Source of the DNA: Phylloscopus collybita
Taxonomy: Eukaryota; Chordata; Aves; Passeriformes; Phylloscopidae
Length of the DNA: 64,000 nucleotides
Assembly: GCA_027886175.1 (NCBI GenBank)
Contig: JAJNNQ010000029.1
Location: 4,520,501 to 4,584,500 of the forward strand
Direction: 5' to 3'
Position numbers and translations under genes: made by a program. Under the pieces are notes generated by a model, which was not told the origin of the DNA, did no database searches, and saw only the letters and a program-made list of their open reading frames with translations. This document shows positions 48,716 through 61,270 of this stretch, one piece after another; the stretch's first letter is position 1, and every line of letters starts with the position of its first letter.

Positions 48716-50820
48716 CTATTTTGCTGTTTTTTGAAAGTCAGTTATCCCATGGTGGTATCTTGGAGCTATAAGATAAAATAGAAGAAGAGGGAAAGACTTA
48801 CTGAAAAAATCTAAAGGCAGCTGGGTACTACTTTGGTCTTAATTGTAAAGGATTTTTATTTTCTGGCATCCAAGAGTCTCTGTGTTCAGTGAAAAGCAAT
48901 TAGGGAATGGGTATGTCAAACATGCTTCAGAAGGCTGCTGAGAGAATAGTGGTAAGCATCCACTCTGGAGTGCAAAAATGAAAATAAAACTGAGTTAATG
49001 TATGTAATAAGCTATTGGGTCAGCAGAAAAACAGGCCTCCTTAAAGACTTATATCCTGCATGAATAATTTACTGTTTGTTTGCAAGAAATTACCTAACCC
49101 AGCACAGGACCACAAGAGTGAACAAACCATTGCCCACAAACTTAGGAAGAAATCTTGGAATGAAAAATAGTAGAAAACACCCTTGACCCTTTTTACCTCA
49201 AATAATCAGTTTCATCTGATTAAGGAATGCTGAAGAACGTCAAAGAATGTTCTGTTCAGAAATCTGAAATTGTGGTGGATGACAACTGAAGGATTATGGC
49301 TTCCCTGTGAAAGCTTCCCTGGTGAGGGTTGGCACTGCAGTGCAGGTTGATGTGTCAGTCACTGGGACATGTCACTCTTCAGCGAGGACCAGCAACATCC
49401 TAAAGGGGAAGTAAATACACAGTACCCTGAAGGGTCAAAAAGCAAGGCAAGCTTGCAGCTTTGGTGGCAAAAACGTCAATCTTTCCAGAGGAGGCAGAAT
49501 GGTGATTGGCAGAGCTGAACAACCTTGAACCCCGGCAGTTCTCTTCTGCCTCTCCACCCTAAGAAAATCTACCTTCAGCAGCTGCTCCAGGTAACCTTTG
49601 TGTGACCTCTGACTAGTCCATATCACCTATCTCCCCATCCTTCCAGGCAGGAGGCAGGATTGACTTGAATAAAGCAAATCCTCTCCTACCAGAAAAAAAC
49701 AGGGCTGTGAGGGGCTGCTGGGGACATCTATGGTGTCTGGTGAGAAGGACAAGGCATCACCAGTGTCACCTTCAGGCAGTAACTAACTGCATGCAGAATT
49801 ATTTGGACCTGAATCATTCACAGGTAACTTTGTGGGTGTTTAAGTGATAAAGGATTGCTGTAGATCACCAGATAGAGGAAATTGGCAGAAAAAAAAAAAT
49901 TAGACATTTGCAGAGAACTGCAAATTGGCAATGAAATTAGAGCTCTGAATCCACAAGCATATAACTTCTACTCTATTGCTCCATGTGTTTGTACTTAATG
50001 TATATATACATCAGTATATAGCCTTGCAGAGTACTTCTCATCTGTACCCTGAAAGTGCTCAGAACACTCTATACATGTATTTAGCTTCTCAGGATTAGCA
50101 GAAGGTAATATTGAGGTGTCTTGAATTCAAGGATGTTAGAGATGGTTGGGGGCTCCTGTGAGTCAAGGATGTTAAAGCTCATGCTTCATGCATGAAGCAT
50201 ATGAATCCTTCCCAGTTTAGTTTGAGGACAGCAACAGGACATAGGGCTTGTCATACATGATGAGTCTTGGAAACACAATCAGACGAGGGTAGAGTAGCCT
50301 ACATAGCTGATGTTAGGGTCATATCTTGTTTCTGATGTGTTTCAGCTGGTCCTGTTCTGTAAATATAGAACAGCTGCTTTTCTGAGCTTCACAGAATGCT
50401 GTATAGCCAACAGAGATGGAATTATAGAATAACTACCTAGAAGGTCCTTTAAGTGTAACAATTTACCATAGATCCTCTTCAGCTATGTTACTTCCACACT
50501 GGTGTGGCCAGCAGAAAGAGCCAGGCATCCAAACAGAGCATTGCAGTCATACAGTCTTATCTTTTACAAGCTAGGAAAACCTTGCTCAATCATTTCTACA
50601 CCAAGATTATAGTTTCTGTTCGAACTTTATGCATATCTTTTAGAATGACTCTCCAGTTATGACTCATAAAACTTCAGGCACATGAAAACATATCACAAGC
50701 CCAAATCACTCCAAAGCTTAGGTAGTTTCTCTTTTAAAGATTTCGGTTTCTTTTTTCACCTGCTTGTCTCATTCCACCATTTCAGCCACTTGATTTCTAT
50801 ATGATTTTTTTTCAGTTAAA
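48716..50820. other. Unique non-coding stretch
   Basis: No gene or clear repeat. Short open frames near 49435-49847 show no recognisable domain. A segment at 50408-50460 faintly resembles a CR1 3' end but is too weak to call. Confidence 0.5.
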
Positions 50821-51260
50821 TCAGATCTGTCACCATCTGAGGTATTTTTCTATGTAACATTTCTAGTCTGCAATTAATTCACTTCTAAATTTTCTCTTGG
50901 ATAAATAAAGTAGACTCATTTGCTAAAGTCTTAATGTGTTAGGTATGTTTTAGGGACTCTGAGTTGTGCTTATAAACTTTTTCTGAGCACACTCTAGTTG
51001 TTCTCAGTGTCTTTTTTGAAGTGAGGACACAAGGTTTCCACTTTGGCTATGCTCTAATTCATGTTGGAGACAGAGATAATAGCCCTTTTCCTATTTTGAT
51101 TGCCTCTTGCTTCTGCAATAAAGGATGGCATTCACAAACTTAATTGCTATGTTGTCATAAGACCACATGCTTCTTAGGCTGCCTAATATGACTTTTATGT
51201 GTTTTTCATATTGATCCACAGGATAAATTTCCATATTTGATGAGGAGATCCTATCCTTAC
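50821..51260 (-). mobile_element. Ancient CR1/L3-like LINE relic
   Basis: The plus-strand text carries, in the order expected for the reverse complement of an old CR1-L3-type element, TTTCTCTTGGATAAATAAAG, TAGGTATGTTTTAGGGAC, GAGCACACTCTAGTTGTTCT, TTTTTTGAAGTGAGGACAC, GAGATAATAGCCCTTTTCC, AATAAAGGATGGCATTCAC and ATATTGATCCACAGGATAA. Divergence is much higher than in the other CR1 fragments, so it is probably an amniote-age insertion. Its continuation to about 51900 is possible but not readable by eye. Confidence 0.5.
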
Positions 51261-52457
51261 TGCTTTGCTAGCTCTATGAACCAGTACTGTTGTATTACTC
51301 TATTTACTAGCTGACTCTTATCAGTACATATGGGTGATGTAACCAACACAATTATTTACAAATTTCTCTTCTAGTATTCTTTCCTACTTTCACTAGCATT
51401 GGTTTTGTAATCCTTCCTATACACTTCAAAAGTCATTGAGCAATGTTTGGTCAAAATTAGATCTCTGAGTAGCATACTGGGAATAATCTTATAGCATATA
51501 GGATTCACATTTTCATTATTTTCTAACAACTTTCAAGAAATGCCTACTATGATCTCTGTTTTTAATATAGTCCTATGTTCTGTAATGTGTTTCTTTTATC
51601 TGCACACCAAATCAGACCCACTCAATATTCTGTTGTTCCTCTTTACTACCCATGCAACCATAAAATTAAAAGTTCATGTAGGTTCTGCAGTATACTAAAT
51701 GTGCTTTATGACTACAGGACACAAATGTACCAGCTTCACAGGACTTTGACCAGTCTCGTCCTGTTAACTGCACTAAAAAAATAGTGGGTCTTAAACTGGC
51801 TGATGTGCTACCAAACTGTTAAATGGCTATTGTCAGTTCCCACACATTTTACTGACAGATGTTGTGGTAGCACAGAGCAAACCCTTGGGCTGTTTTGGGC
51901 AATGCTGCTGAAAAACTACCATTATGATGATGACTATGATAAGCTAGCAGCTCTCTTATCTCTCTCAAAGATCAAATTTCATCAGAACAGTAAGGTTAGA
52001 TTATGAGGTTTGTTATGAAAACTATCATAAAGTATTTGCTGTAACAACCCTTCTGCAGCTTCACTCAACACCTATGCCCAGGTACCCAGTTACATATATA
52101 TACTGTGATTATTTTATTTAAATATACGAACATTAGCATCAAATCAAAATTTTCAGTCCTCTGCTACTCTCTAAATGTTGATTTATAAGAAAATCAGCAT
52201 TAGCAGGGTAGAAAATCTTCTTCCAGCTAGAAAGTGTTGTAATAATTTCTTCCATTTTGTATGTCCTATGTGATCATTTCACTGTGAGAATTTTTTAGAA
52301 TTCCTCCCTTTACTCCAACCATGTTCATCAAAAATTTTTTAAACCAATACTTTTAGCAAGGCTTGGCATGTCACCTCCTGTACATCACAGAGCTCCTGCA
52401 TGAGAGAGGGAGCCCTTCCACAGAGCTGTGGGTGTATCTTGTCACTCCACTCATTTG
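51261..52457. other. Unassigned AT-rich stretch
   Basis: This could be further decayed LINE sequence continuing from the left. No gene recognised. Confidence 0.45.
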
Positions 52458-52505
52458 CTCACTCACTCACTCACTCACTCACTCACTCACTCACTCACTC
52501 ACTCA
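52458..52505. repeat. CTCA microsatellite, 12 units
   Basis: A perfect (CTCA)12 run, followed by ATTCATG. An open frame crosses it as an S-L-T-H repeat, which is compositional. Confidence 0.96.
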
Positions 52506-55500
52506 TTCATGTCTCTTCCTGCAAGCTCCACTGGCATCAGCTGATCTGATCTCTTACCTGTCATAATCTAAGCTTCAGGGCATCACTTGATTTGGGTAAA
52601 CACCCTGTGATCCAGGTACTTATCCAACCCAGTTCACATGAAACCTCACCCCTGCACTGTACTGCAGGCACAATGGACCACAGACCCCTACATTCTCTAG
52701 CCGTGTGAGAATAGCCAGATCTGCTAGCTGACCTGCTGTTCCTGAGACTGGACAGAAAATGTCAGCAACAACAGGAGAACCCCAAAAACAAGGGAAGCCA
52801 TAAGTACAGTTCCTATGTGGCATAAACTAATTCTCTACAAGCCACTTTGCCTATTTCTACCTGTTTATATTCCTTTGGCATTTTACTTAATCCCCTTGAG
52901 AATTAAGGACAAGCTATGCATTTAAACAATAGCTTCAGCTGATTCCTATGAGTCATTGTCCTGAATACCCTTTGAACAGAAAAGTAAGTGCCACGCAACA
53001 CACCTGATGCACAGTTCTAGCAAACCTGGTTGGAAAAGTGCACAATTTTATGGGTCAATATGCTGATCCTTTAGCCAGAGACACTGTCAAATCCCAGCTA
53101 AAATGGATGGTAGATCAGAGAGATGGAGGGTTCGGCAAAGTGAAGGTTAACCACACCACTAAAATCCTTTGATAATACATAGTTTAGATTTTAGAGGAGA
53201 TTATTCTACATAAACTCAATTTAAAATACAAAGATAAATTATTGTGAGGATAGTATAAATATTTGAGAAGTTATAAAATAGGGCTTTTTGTCATTAGGTT
53301 ATGTGCATTATATTAATAATTCAGAGCAATGTTTAAGAATATTATTTTCAACTAGAGATACCAGATTAATTTTAAGACGTAAAATAACAGAGTTCACTGT
53401 TTCAGTTGTATGGTACACTTCATTAAAATCACACATGTAATCTAGCTGTACCTCTTCTACACTGACAAAATGGCAGTTTTTTCTAAGAATTCATTAAGTT
53501 TTAAATTTTGTAGAGGATGTGATTTCTTGGGGCTAGTGAATATATCCTTTCCATCTCAAGCTAATACCCTGGGATAGTTCAGGTACAGTGTGTGAGTTCA
53601 TGGTAGCTCTCCCTGCACATTAGTCTGGGCCATGAGGTAAGTATCATGTTTTCATATATGCATTTTAGAAGGAGAATATACTCTGAACAATGAGTTTAAC
53701 TTGCCAGATTAAAGAAATGTTTCTTGTGAGAATCCAGGAAAATAAAGAAAAAATATTTGCTTGGAGTTTTATTAAACAGACCAAGCTGCCTTTTTTTTTT
53801 TTTTTAAGGCAATAACTTCCCTTCTTTTCCAAATACCAATGCGATTACAGGATTCTGCAAACTTTGAACAGAACTAAAAATCTAAAGTTTCCCTTGGGAA
53901 AACTTACATGAAAAATTTTAGTGTGTTTAACCAGGGAGAAACATTCCATTTGGAAGCAGTTTGACAACACACTGAGGCCAAACTCTGTGGCTTTCAGAAA
54001 ACTGTGTTTTAGTTATATGACCCATCAGCTCCCACACAACAACTACATGGTTGTGCTACATTACCTATCACACAATGTAATCTGACTAGTCCCTCATGGT
54101 GTATCACAGAGGGATTGTATCCATTATGCATCCCACCAAAATGTCCTGGCAGATGGGTATGTGGCAGCTGAACCACAATTTCCATGACGCATCACAGCAA
54201 TGCAGAAATTTTTTATGTTGGATAGAGCGAAGAGTTTTTTTTAAAGTTTCCCATAGGGAATGTAGAAAAAATTCCTTTTGATTAAAAGTGTTTTGATGCT
54301 TCCAAATTGAAAGAACTGAGCCAGACTTCATCCCAACCTCCCAGGCTCAAATTTTCACTTTTGTGACAAAATGTTTGCTAAAAGTTAACTAGTGGCATAT
54401 TTTAAATAACTTCTTCAAATAACAGCTTCTTTATTAAAATGGTTCAAAGGCTGAAAATTCTAGTTCTAGGTAAGAACTCACTTCCCAAGACTGAATGTAC
54501 ATTTTTTTTTAAAATTAAGCTGAAATGTGTCAATATAGTTTACTGATCAGTGTGGACTAATGTTTTGGCCCTGCTAATGCTGTCCAGTTCAGCCACTTTG
54601 AAACTGTTTTATTCTGAATTAGTGCTAAATTACAGTGCATTTGTACAGCTTCAGTAATACAAGCTTTGGTCCAGTAAGGATATAAGTAATAGTCATGTGG
54701 TGATTTAAAAGCCCAGAGCTATGCTCAATATGTATACCAGTGGAATGCTGACATTAAAAAATTTATAGTCTCTCCCTTTAATGTCAAAAAAACATGAAAA
54801 AAACCTTCATTTTCTAATTCTCGTGAAGATGTGAGAATCACTGAAATTGTTTACAACCACCACACTAGCCACACTAGAAGATTTTGTTGCAAGGCACACA
54901 CGTGGGGATTTTTTAGATCTGCTGGAAAGGGAGAAAGAGATTTTTTCTTCTGCCTCAGCATCTCCAGACCAGGTCTGGATTAGGGTCTCCATCAAAGGGT
55001 ATTGGTCCATAGCCATAACATTCCTGACGATATGAATCTCTCCAGGGATGGAGGAGCAGCCCTTGCCTCCAGCCTCCCAAAATGTCTCTCCCCATTCAAA
55101 GAGCCTCAGTCTAGAGATGAGACACATTCACGCCCTGAATGACCTCCATTCACAAGGCACCTTCAGTGGTCAAGAGAAGCCTCCTCCAATTCTTGGCAGT
55201 ATGGGTTACACTGTGCATTGCTGAAATGGGGAGAGAACAACTTGAATTCTGGGTACTTTATTTCATGTCTCACTATAGCAAGCAAAGCGTAAATTCCTGC
55301 AGGGAATATATAATAGGCTGAGGTGGTTGATACAGCTGCATTTCTGTTTGCTAAGTCTGAACTGGTGCTGCTTGCTGGCTTGAAATGTAACAAGAATGAT
55401 TATGATTTGTATCAAGAATGACTTATGCACAGAGCCAGCCTGCCAGAAGCAGATCCTGAAGTTGCTTTGGCAAAAAGGCAAAATATCAATTCTTTGAAGA

Positions 55501-55802
55501 AGCTCAGAAGCCCTTCTACTGGAACAGAGCTGATGGGAGTTTTATGCCCTGACCCATTTTTAGTGCAAGAGCAGCAGGTGTAGTTACAGCATTTTGATGA
55601 CTCCAAATTTAAGACTTTAAATTTTACTTCAGTTTTAGTTTTATTTAACAAGACCAAAATTTTTAAAAGAGGGGTTGGATGAAGGAAGCATCTCATTCCA
55701 CAAACAAATCATATATATTTTTTCACCTGCCTAGCTTCATGGCAATCTTTGGAGTTGACAGAGAATATTTTTCCTGTTTCTACTGCTGCATGTCAGTCAC
55801 AA
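52506..55802. other. Unique non-coding stretch
   Basis: A T-run of about 16 lies at 53791-53806. I recognise no gene or transposon. Open frames at 54807-55127 (minus) and 55412-55696 (minus) lack identifiable domains. Confidence 0.5.
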
Positions 55803-56010
55803 TCATAGAACGGGTAAGACTGGGAGAGCCCACAGGAGGTCACATAGTACAACCTCTCTGTGGAGTTAGGGCCATTCTAGAGATTGTTACCCATGCTTGT
55901 GTTCAGATGGTTTTTGAATATCTGCAGTGAAGAAGCCTCCACAGCTTCTCTGGGAAGCTCATGCTCAGAATAAAGTTCTCATATTCAGAAACGTTCCATT
56001 TTCACAAATC
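55803..56010 (-). mobile_element. CR1 3' end fragment
   Basis: On the plus strand: ATCATAGAACGGGTAAGACT, GGAGGTCACATAGTACAACC, TGGTTTTTGAATATCTGCAG, AAGCCTCCACAGCTTCTCTG, and GAATAAAGTTCTCATATTCAG. This is the reverse complement of the CR1 3' end with the preceding C-terminal coding remnant (the usual landmark for errors or gaps is the AAGAAGTTCTTCCTC region). It is 5'-truncated and old. Confidence 0.85.
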
Positions 56011-58195
56011 CTCCAGCAAACTTAGTGCAAGATATGCATCAGTAAAAGGTATCACTAGACAAGCAGACAAGTCAATTTTCTAGGGCTTGAATTTGAGTAA
56101 ACTGCATATTTTGAGTGAAAGGGTTGTCAGTGTGGCATAATAAAGTACAATGCAAAGACATTCAGGGTTGTTGTGAAGAAAGCACAAAGGGTAGAGTGAA
56201 GGAGGGCTGGGGTGAGTAGAGGAGGGATGGATTACAAGAGATAACCCTGAGCAGTTATGACTGCACTGCTCCCAATCCCCAAATCAGTCAATTAAGAGCC
56301 AGCTGAGTTGTACAGAAACCCATCAGACCCATGGTGACATGAGGGAGAATCCATGGTGATTTAAGGGATGTCAGCAAAGACACTTAAAGACAGATGTTAT
56401 GAGAGTGGCAGGAAAGGAGAGACATAGCATTTCCAGAAGCCTGTGTCCAGGGATCTGTCATGTGTGAGGACATATGGAGGCAGTGGGGAGTACAGCAGGA
56501 GCCAGGGAAGGCCACGAGAACTTCTTTGCCTGAGAAGAAAATGAAGAGAAAGGTGCCTCTTCCACTGTGAAGGAAGACTCAGGGGCTGAGATAGAGTTTC
56601 AGGGGTTACAAGTCAAGACAAAAGTAAGACTAAAAGCAGAACAGAAGATGGAACCAAGATATTATTCAGTCACAAACTGCTGTGGCAAAGAAATGGTGGT
56701 GACATCATTAATGGTGGAGCAGAGAGGAAAAGCAATAGCATGAGATCTCTGTGCAGCTGGTATGACCCATCACTGTATTTTGTCCAAGGACAGGGAAACT
56801 GCTCCACCCTAACAGTCCAGGGCCAGAGGAAACATAAACTGTTCACAGTAATCTGGGCAGGAACATGCATGCAGTCTTCTGCTAATAGCTGCCTATCAGT
56901 TAATCCTGCAATTTAGTATGGGGCCCACAAAATTGAGAAGATGCTTGTTATCTGGGTATAAAAAATGATCTTTAAATCTATGTGAGAAAACCCTCGCCTT
57001 AAAAATACATCAGTTTCCATGCCACTTTTTTTAATGTAAAACAACGGTGATATTTTTAAAAATATTTAATGTCCCGTAAAAGAAAGATAAAATTAGTCTT
57101 ATTATTTGCAGGCCATCACAAGGCAGCAAGAAAACAGATACACACCCTTGCCAGAACTGTTGGGTGTCTGGCTATTCCGCCCAGGCTCAGAAATCCACAT
57201 GCAAGTGGGTAATGCTCAGAACACGTGTGTTACCCCAGTAACAAGTAACACAGAATTCTTATGAAGTCCTGGAGATTTGCCATGTTGAATAAGTAAAAAT
57301 TGAAAAGGCATATTTTCTCAAAGTTTGTATTCGCATATTTTCAAGCTTAGGTAAAAGTATGCCGGTGAGCATGTGTATGGGTTTGAGATCATCGTTTGCA
57401 GTAAGACTGCAAGTTTGCTGGGCTGGAAAATACATGTTTCTTTGTCTTTCTTCCAGTTTTTCACATCATTCTTCATCTAATAGTCTCCTTCCACCAAAAT
57501 TCTGACAGAAAATTTTCCAAATATTTCATTTCAAAATGTCTTCACAGCAGTATTTTGCACAGCTCTAGCCAAAATGCACATTTCCCAAGGAAATTCTACA
57601 CCTTTTAGTTTCCTAGCCAGTCATCTAATCATGAAGGAGTTAACTCTAGACCCATTTCTGTTTCTTAATTCCATTTCAGAGAAAATGTTAATCCTTTAAT
57701 TATATAGCATGTTCAACTGACAAAATTACTTTCCTATTGTTGAAAAACTCGCTGTTATACTAAAGGCTTTTGATAAAACATGGCAATTGGAAAAAAAATA
57801 GATTTTCTATTGACATGATTCTTCTATAAAAATTCAAAGACACATGCAATATTTTAAGGGGATTATTATGTAGCCACAGTGGTTTCCCGCTATGTATAGC
57901 TAACTTCTCCCTTCTCAGAACCATAAAACCTCATGGTAAGCAAGCTCTGCTATCAGAGTTAGGGTATTTCAATCAGTGAAATGGGGAGTTTTCAATCAAA
58001 TTGAAGGAATTTAGCCTTTTGTCCTTAGTCCACCTCTTTGAAAATTGTGCCTTTTATCATGGTGGTAAGGTTATAAGAGGCTTTCAACAGAGGAATAGGT
58101 CCCTCTGGGGATGTTTTTATGGGAAGTACATGGGAGACACCATTGCATTCAATTTGCTGAAATTGTGCTCCAGAGCTTCTGGAATAGTCCTTGAG
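56011..58195. other. Unique non-coding stretch
   Basis: No gene or repeat recognised. The part from 56160 to 56700 is purine-rich with many GGAG and GAAG steps but no tandem structure. Confidence 0.55.
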
Positions 58196-58420
58196 GGTTT
58201 TTTGTTTTGGTTTGGGGATTTTTTTGGTTTTGCTTTTTTTTTTTTGGTGGTTTTTTGTTTTGTTTTGTTTTGTTTTTTTGTTTGTTTTTTTTTTGGGCGG
58301 GAGGTGGTGTTCAGGGTTTTTTGGGTTGGTTTGGTTGTTGTTGGTTTTGGGGTTTTTTGCTTGGTGGGGTTTTGTTTGATTGGTTTTTGGGGTTTTTTTA
58401 GATTTTTTTGTTGTTGTTCA
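58196..58420. repeat. 225-bp G/T-rich low-complexity tract
   Basis: Long T runs are separated by GG, GGG and GGGG tracts, with almost no A or C over 225 bp. The longest open frame of the window (58001-58573, 190 codons) crosses it. The frame's middle is F, G, V, L, C and W only, so it is a product of composition. Closely spaced GGG tracts between 58296 and 58395 make a plus-strand G-quadruplex plausible. Confidence 0.93.
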
Positions 58421-60850
58421 TTACAAAGGGATACAGATAAGAATAACTGGCAACATGGAACACTGTCTCCAACAGAAACTGAAGTTACCTGCCCATCATT
58501 TCTTAATCCTGTATGCAGGGTAATCAGATCAAACCTCTCAGATCTCAGGACCTTACAGAGTCTTGTTCACTAACGTTGTCCAACCATTTGATACCCTTTT
58601 ATCCTCTTAAATTAAAGAGCCTAGATCACGGTGGAGCACCACAAAAATATAAAGCACAAGAAATATTTGTTTGCAACTGGTCACTTTTGTGAAAAATAAT
58701 AGTCAGTTTTCTACTGTGCACTAACATGTAATCAGTTTCCAGTCTCCAAGCTCTTACCCTATTTTCTAAATGGGGGGAAAATTATTAAAAATTAGCACTG
58801 GCTTAAGCTCTTCTTGTCTAATCTTATTACATAGGGCTGATTGTGTTTCACACTAATAAACTAAGAGGTTAGGACATTAATCTACTGTAAACTCAATGCT
58901 CCAATGAAATATGAGAGAAGAGATGGTAAAGACCCTGCTGTGCAGCTGACTTGTGTTGCATGCTGTGCTTGTTAGAGAAGACAAAGTTACAGGTCATGTT
59001 ATCTGTGCTTTAATACTGTTATTCAAGCTCCTGGGGTTTTCCTTCAAAATGTAGGGACTTATCCCTGAGAATACTAACAATGTCATTAAAAAATAACTTG
59101 CAACATCTTTTTGTTATTTACAAACTCATGACCTATGAAAGGGACATCTTGATCAGTCACAGAGATGGACAAAGAATAAAGGTGACAGGACAGAGTAAGC
59201 TGCATGTGGTTTGGGGCATCGATTCTTGCAGCACGAATGCCTGATTGCTATTGAGTTATATATCAAACCTGAAACTGCATTAGTCCTGAATTTACAAGTT
59301 ACACACTGACGTGTATTGTGCAAACACAAGTATTGCTTTCTGCTCTGACTCAAGACCAGCACCTTTTATTTTAGGCTTTTTGAGATGAATAGGTTGATTG
59401 CCTCATGGGTCAAGAGTGCAGGTAAACTGAGCAGGATCATTAGCATTCAGTTCTTTTCAGATTTGAGAATAACTTAAAAACTGGGATTAGCTCATCTAGA
59501 TGTTGCTTGGTACAGTGGTGCCAAAATAGTGATGACAAGACTCTTTGAGATCTTTCTATTGATGATCACTGCTGGTGCATAATATTACCATTCATTATCT
59601 GAAATTATTTTAATAACCACAAATCTCTATGATATCACTTTGAAGAATAATCATAGGATTTAAATTGGAAGTGCTAGGAAAACAGTAATTTTCTAGCTAA
59701 GCAGAACAAGTAGCGTTTATTGTCCTTAAGTTTCTGTGATGTTTAATTTATCAGGAAGATATTTTGTTATCAATACATTACTCACCAAAGCAACCTGTGT
59801 CACCGATAAAAATACTAATTCCTTCCTCCTTATGAATGATGCAGCTAGAGGTATACTGGACAGAATTCAAATTGAATGAGATCACGTAAGAACTTCATAT
59901 TAGAATGTACTTCTTGTTCTTAAAAACAAAAATTCCCCATGAAGATGTTAACTGTGGTCCCTAGAAATGAGCCAAAAATTAATCTCCAGATGTCACAGCA
60001 GTACATTGCATTACTTGGTCTACACCAAATATCCGGAGCCAGCCCTTCTGAGATCCTCTTCATCATGCTCCAGAGAGAAAAGAGAGATTTAAACTGATGT
60101 CCAAAGGGACTTTTCCTGCAGAAAAATATAGCAGATAAAGTGGAGTTCCTCAGCAGTACATACTTTTCTATCATTTGCTTGTGTTAAAGGGCAGGGAGTT
60201 GTTGAAGGACCTCAGACTGAGACTAGATGCAGAGCAGCCAGGGAAGAGAGACATCCTGGGAAAGACACTCTTCTTAGTGGACATAGAACAGAGAGAGCAG
60301 AAAAAGACCCTGTGAGGACAAAGGATTTGTATAAATTCCTGCCCCTGGGTTAATGGGAGTATAAGCACAGCCTTGTCCTCCCCTCTGGCCTTAGTGGCTG
60401 AACCAGATCACGCTGGTATATACTCAGTACAGTTACTTATGTACTTCAACACTCTCCAAACTAATGCTCAGGATGTTTGAAGGACATGTTCTGGTGTTTA
60501 TCAGTAACATGAACTGAGATAACAAAAAATAAAGGATTTACAGCCAGGGAAAAGATCCAATAATAACTTATGCCTTAAAATCAAATCCACCCAAGCTCAT
60601 ACCAACATCCTTTTAGCATGTCAGTGGAGCAGGCACACAGATTTCAATGGTTTCAATGTGGTACTTATCATATCTGCCTGCTACTGCCTCATTTTATTAC
60701 TTCAAAGGCATGTAAACCTCTTCATGCAACACAAGTAAGCAAACCCTGGATGGCATTACCCAGGGTGATGGGAAAGGAATGACTTAGTGGCTAACCTTAC
60801 CACAAAACCAAAAGCCTGTGGTACAGAGCAAACAAGCTCCAAAGTTAGGG
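58421..60850. other. Unique non-coding stretch
   Basis: No gene or transposon that I can identify. The segment 60170-60410 is richer in purines but unassigned. Confidence 0.5.
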
Positions 60851-61270
60851 CCTGTCAGTCAGATAGCTGGTGGACAAGCAACCCTTAACATGTAATCCCG
60901 ACCTCAGAATAACCCTCACTTGTATCCTTAAAAGTTCATAAACTCCTGCAGCCGAAGAGCTGCAGCAAGCAGTGCCCCAGCAGTGGGTGGGTGTGTGCTT
61001 CTTGCCACCTAGAGGAATCCCAGAAGGTTCCCAATGGCTGGAAAATTCATGGTGCTGGAATTTCTTCCCCCCAAAGGGCACCTCAGCAGCTGGTAAAAAG
61101 AGCGGCCGCTTCTGCCACTGCCAGCCTCAGACTCCCAGGGGACTGCGAACTGCTGAGCAGAAGCTTTCCAGGCACAAAAGAATTTCTGTGACCTCAACAG
61201 CAGTGCCAGGAAATAGACTCTAATCCCAGGCAATTAAGTTTACAAGAAATACGCAGCCCATGGGGAGATT
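60851..61270. other. Moderately GC-rich block with a GCGGCCGC site
   Basis: This stretch is more GC-rich than its flanks. It contains a NotI-type octamer GCGGCCGC (61102-61109), a small palindromic GCAGCCGAAGAGCTGC (60947-60962) and, just upstream, TTAAAAGTTCATAAACTCC. It looks like part of an LTR or other repeat of low copy in this window, but I found no paired ends or target duplication. Open frames on both strands are not convincing. Confidence 0.35.

Noticed and set aside
50408..50460. Possible CR1 3' end (AATTATAGAATAACTACC)
   Set aside because: Only a handful of bases agree with a CR1 terminus, too weak to call.
52363..52566. Open frame with a SLTH peptide repeat
   Set aside because: It is produced by the CTCA microsatellite; no flanking domain or splice context.
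58001..58573. 190-codon open frame, the longest in the window, looking like a membrane protein
   Set aside because: Its hydrophobic middle is the translation of a G/T low-complexity tract (only F, G, V, L, C, W-type codons). The ends have no recognisable domain, and the overlapping frames are open for the same reason.
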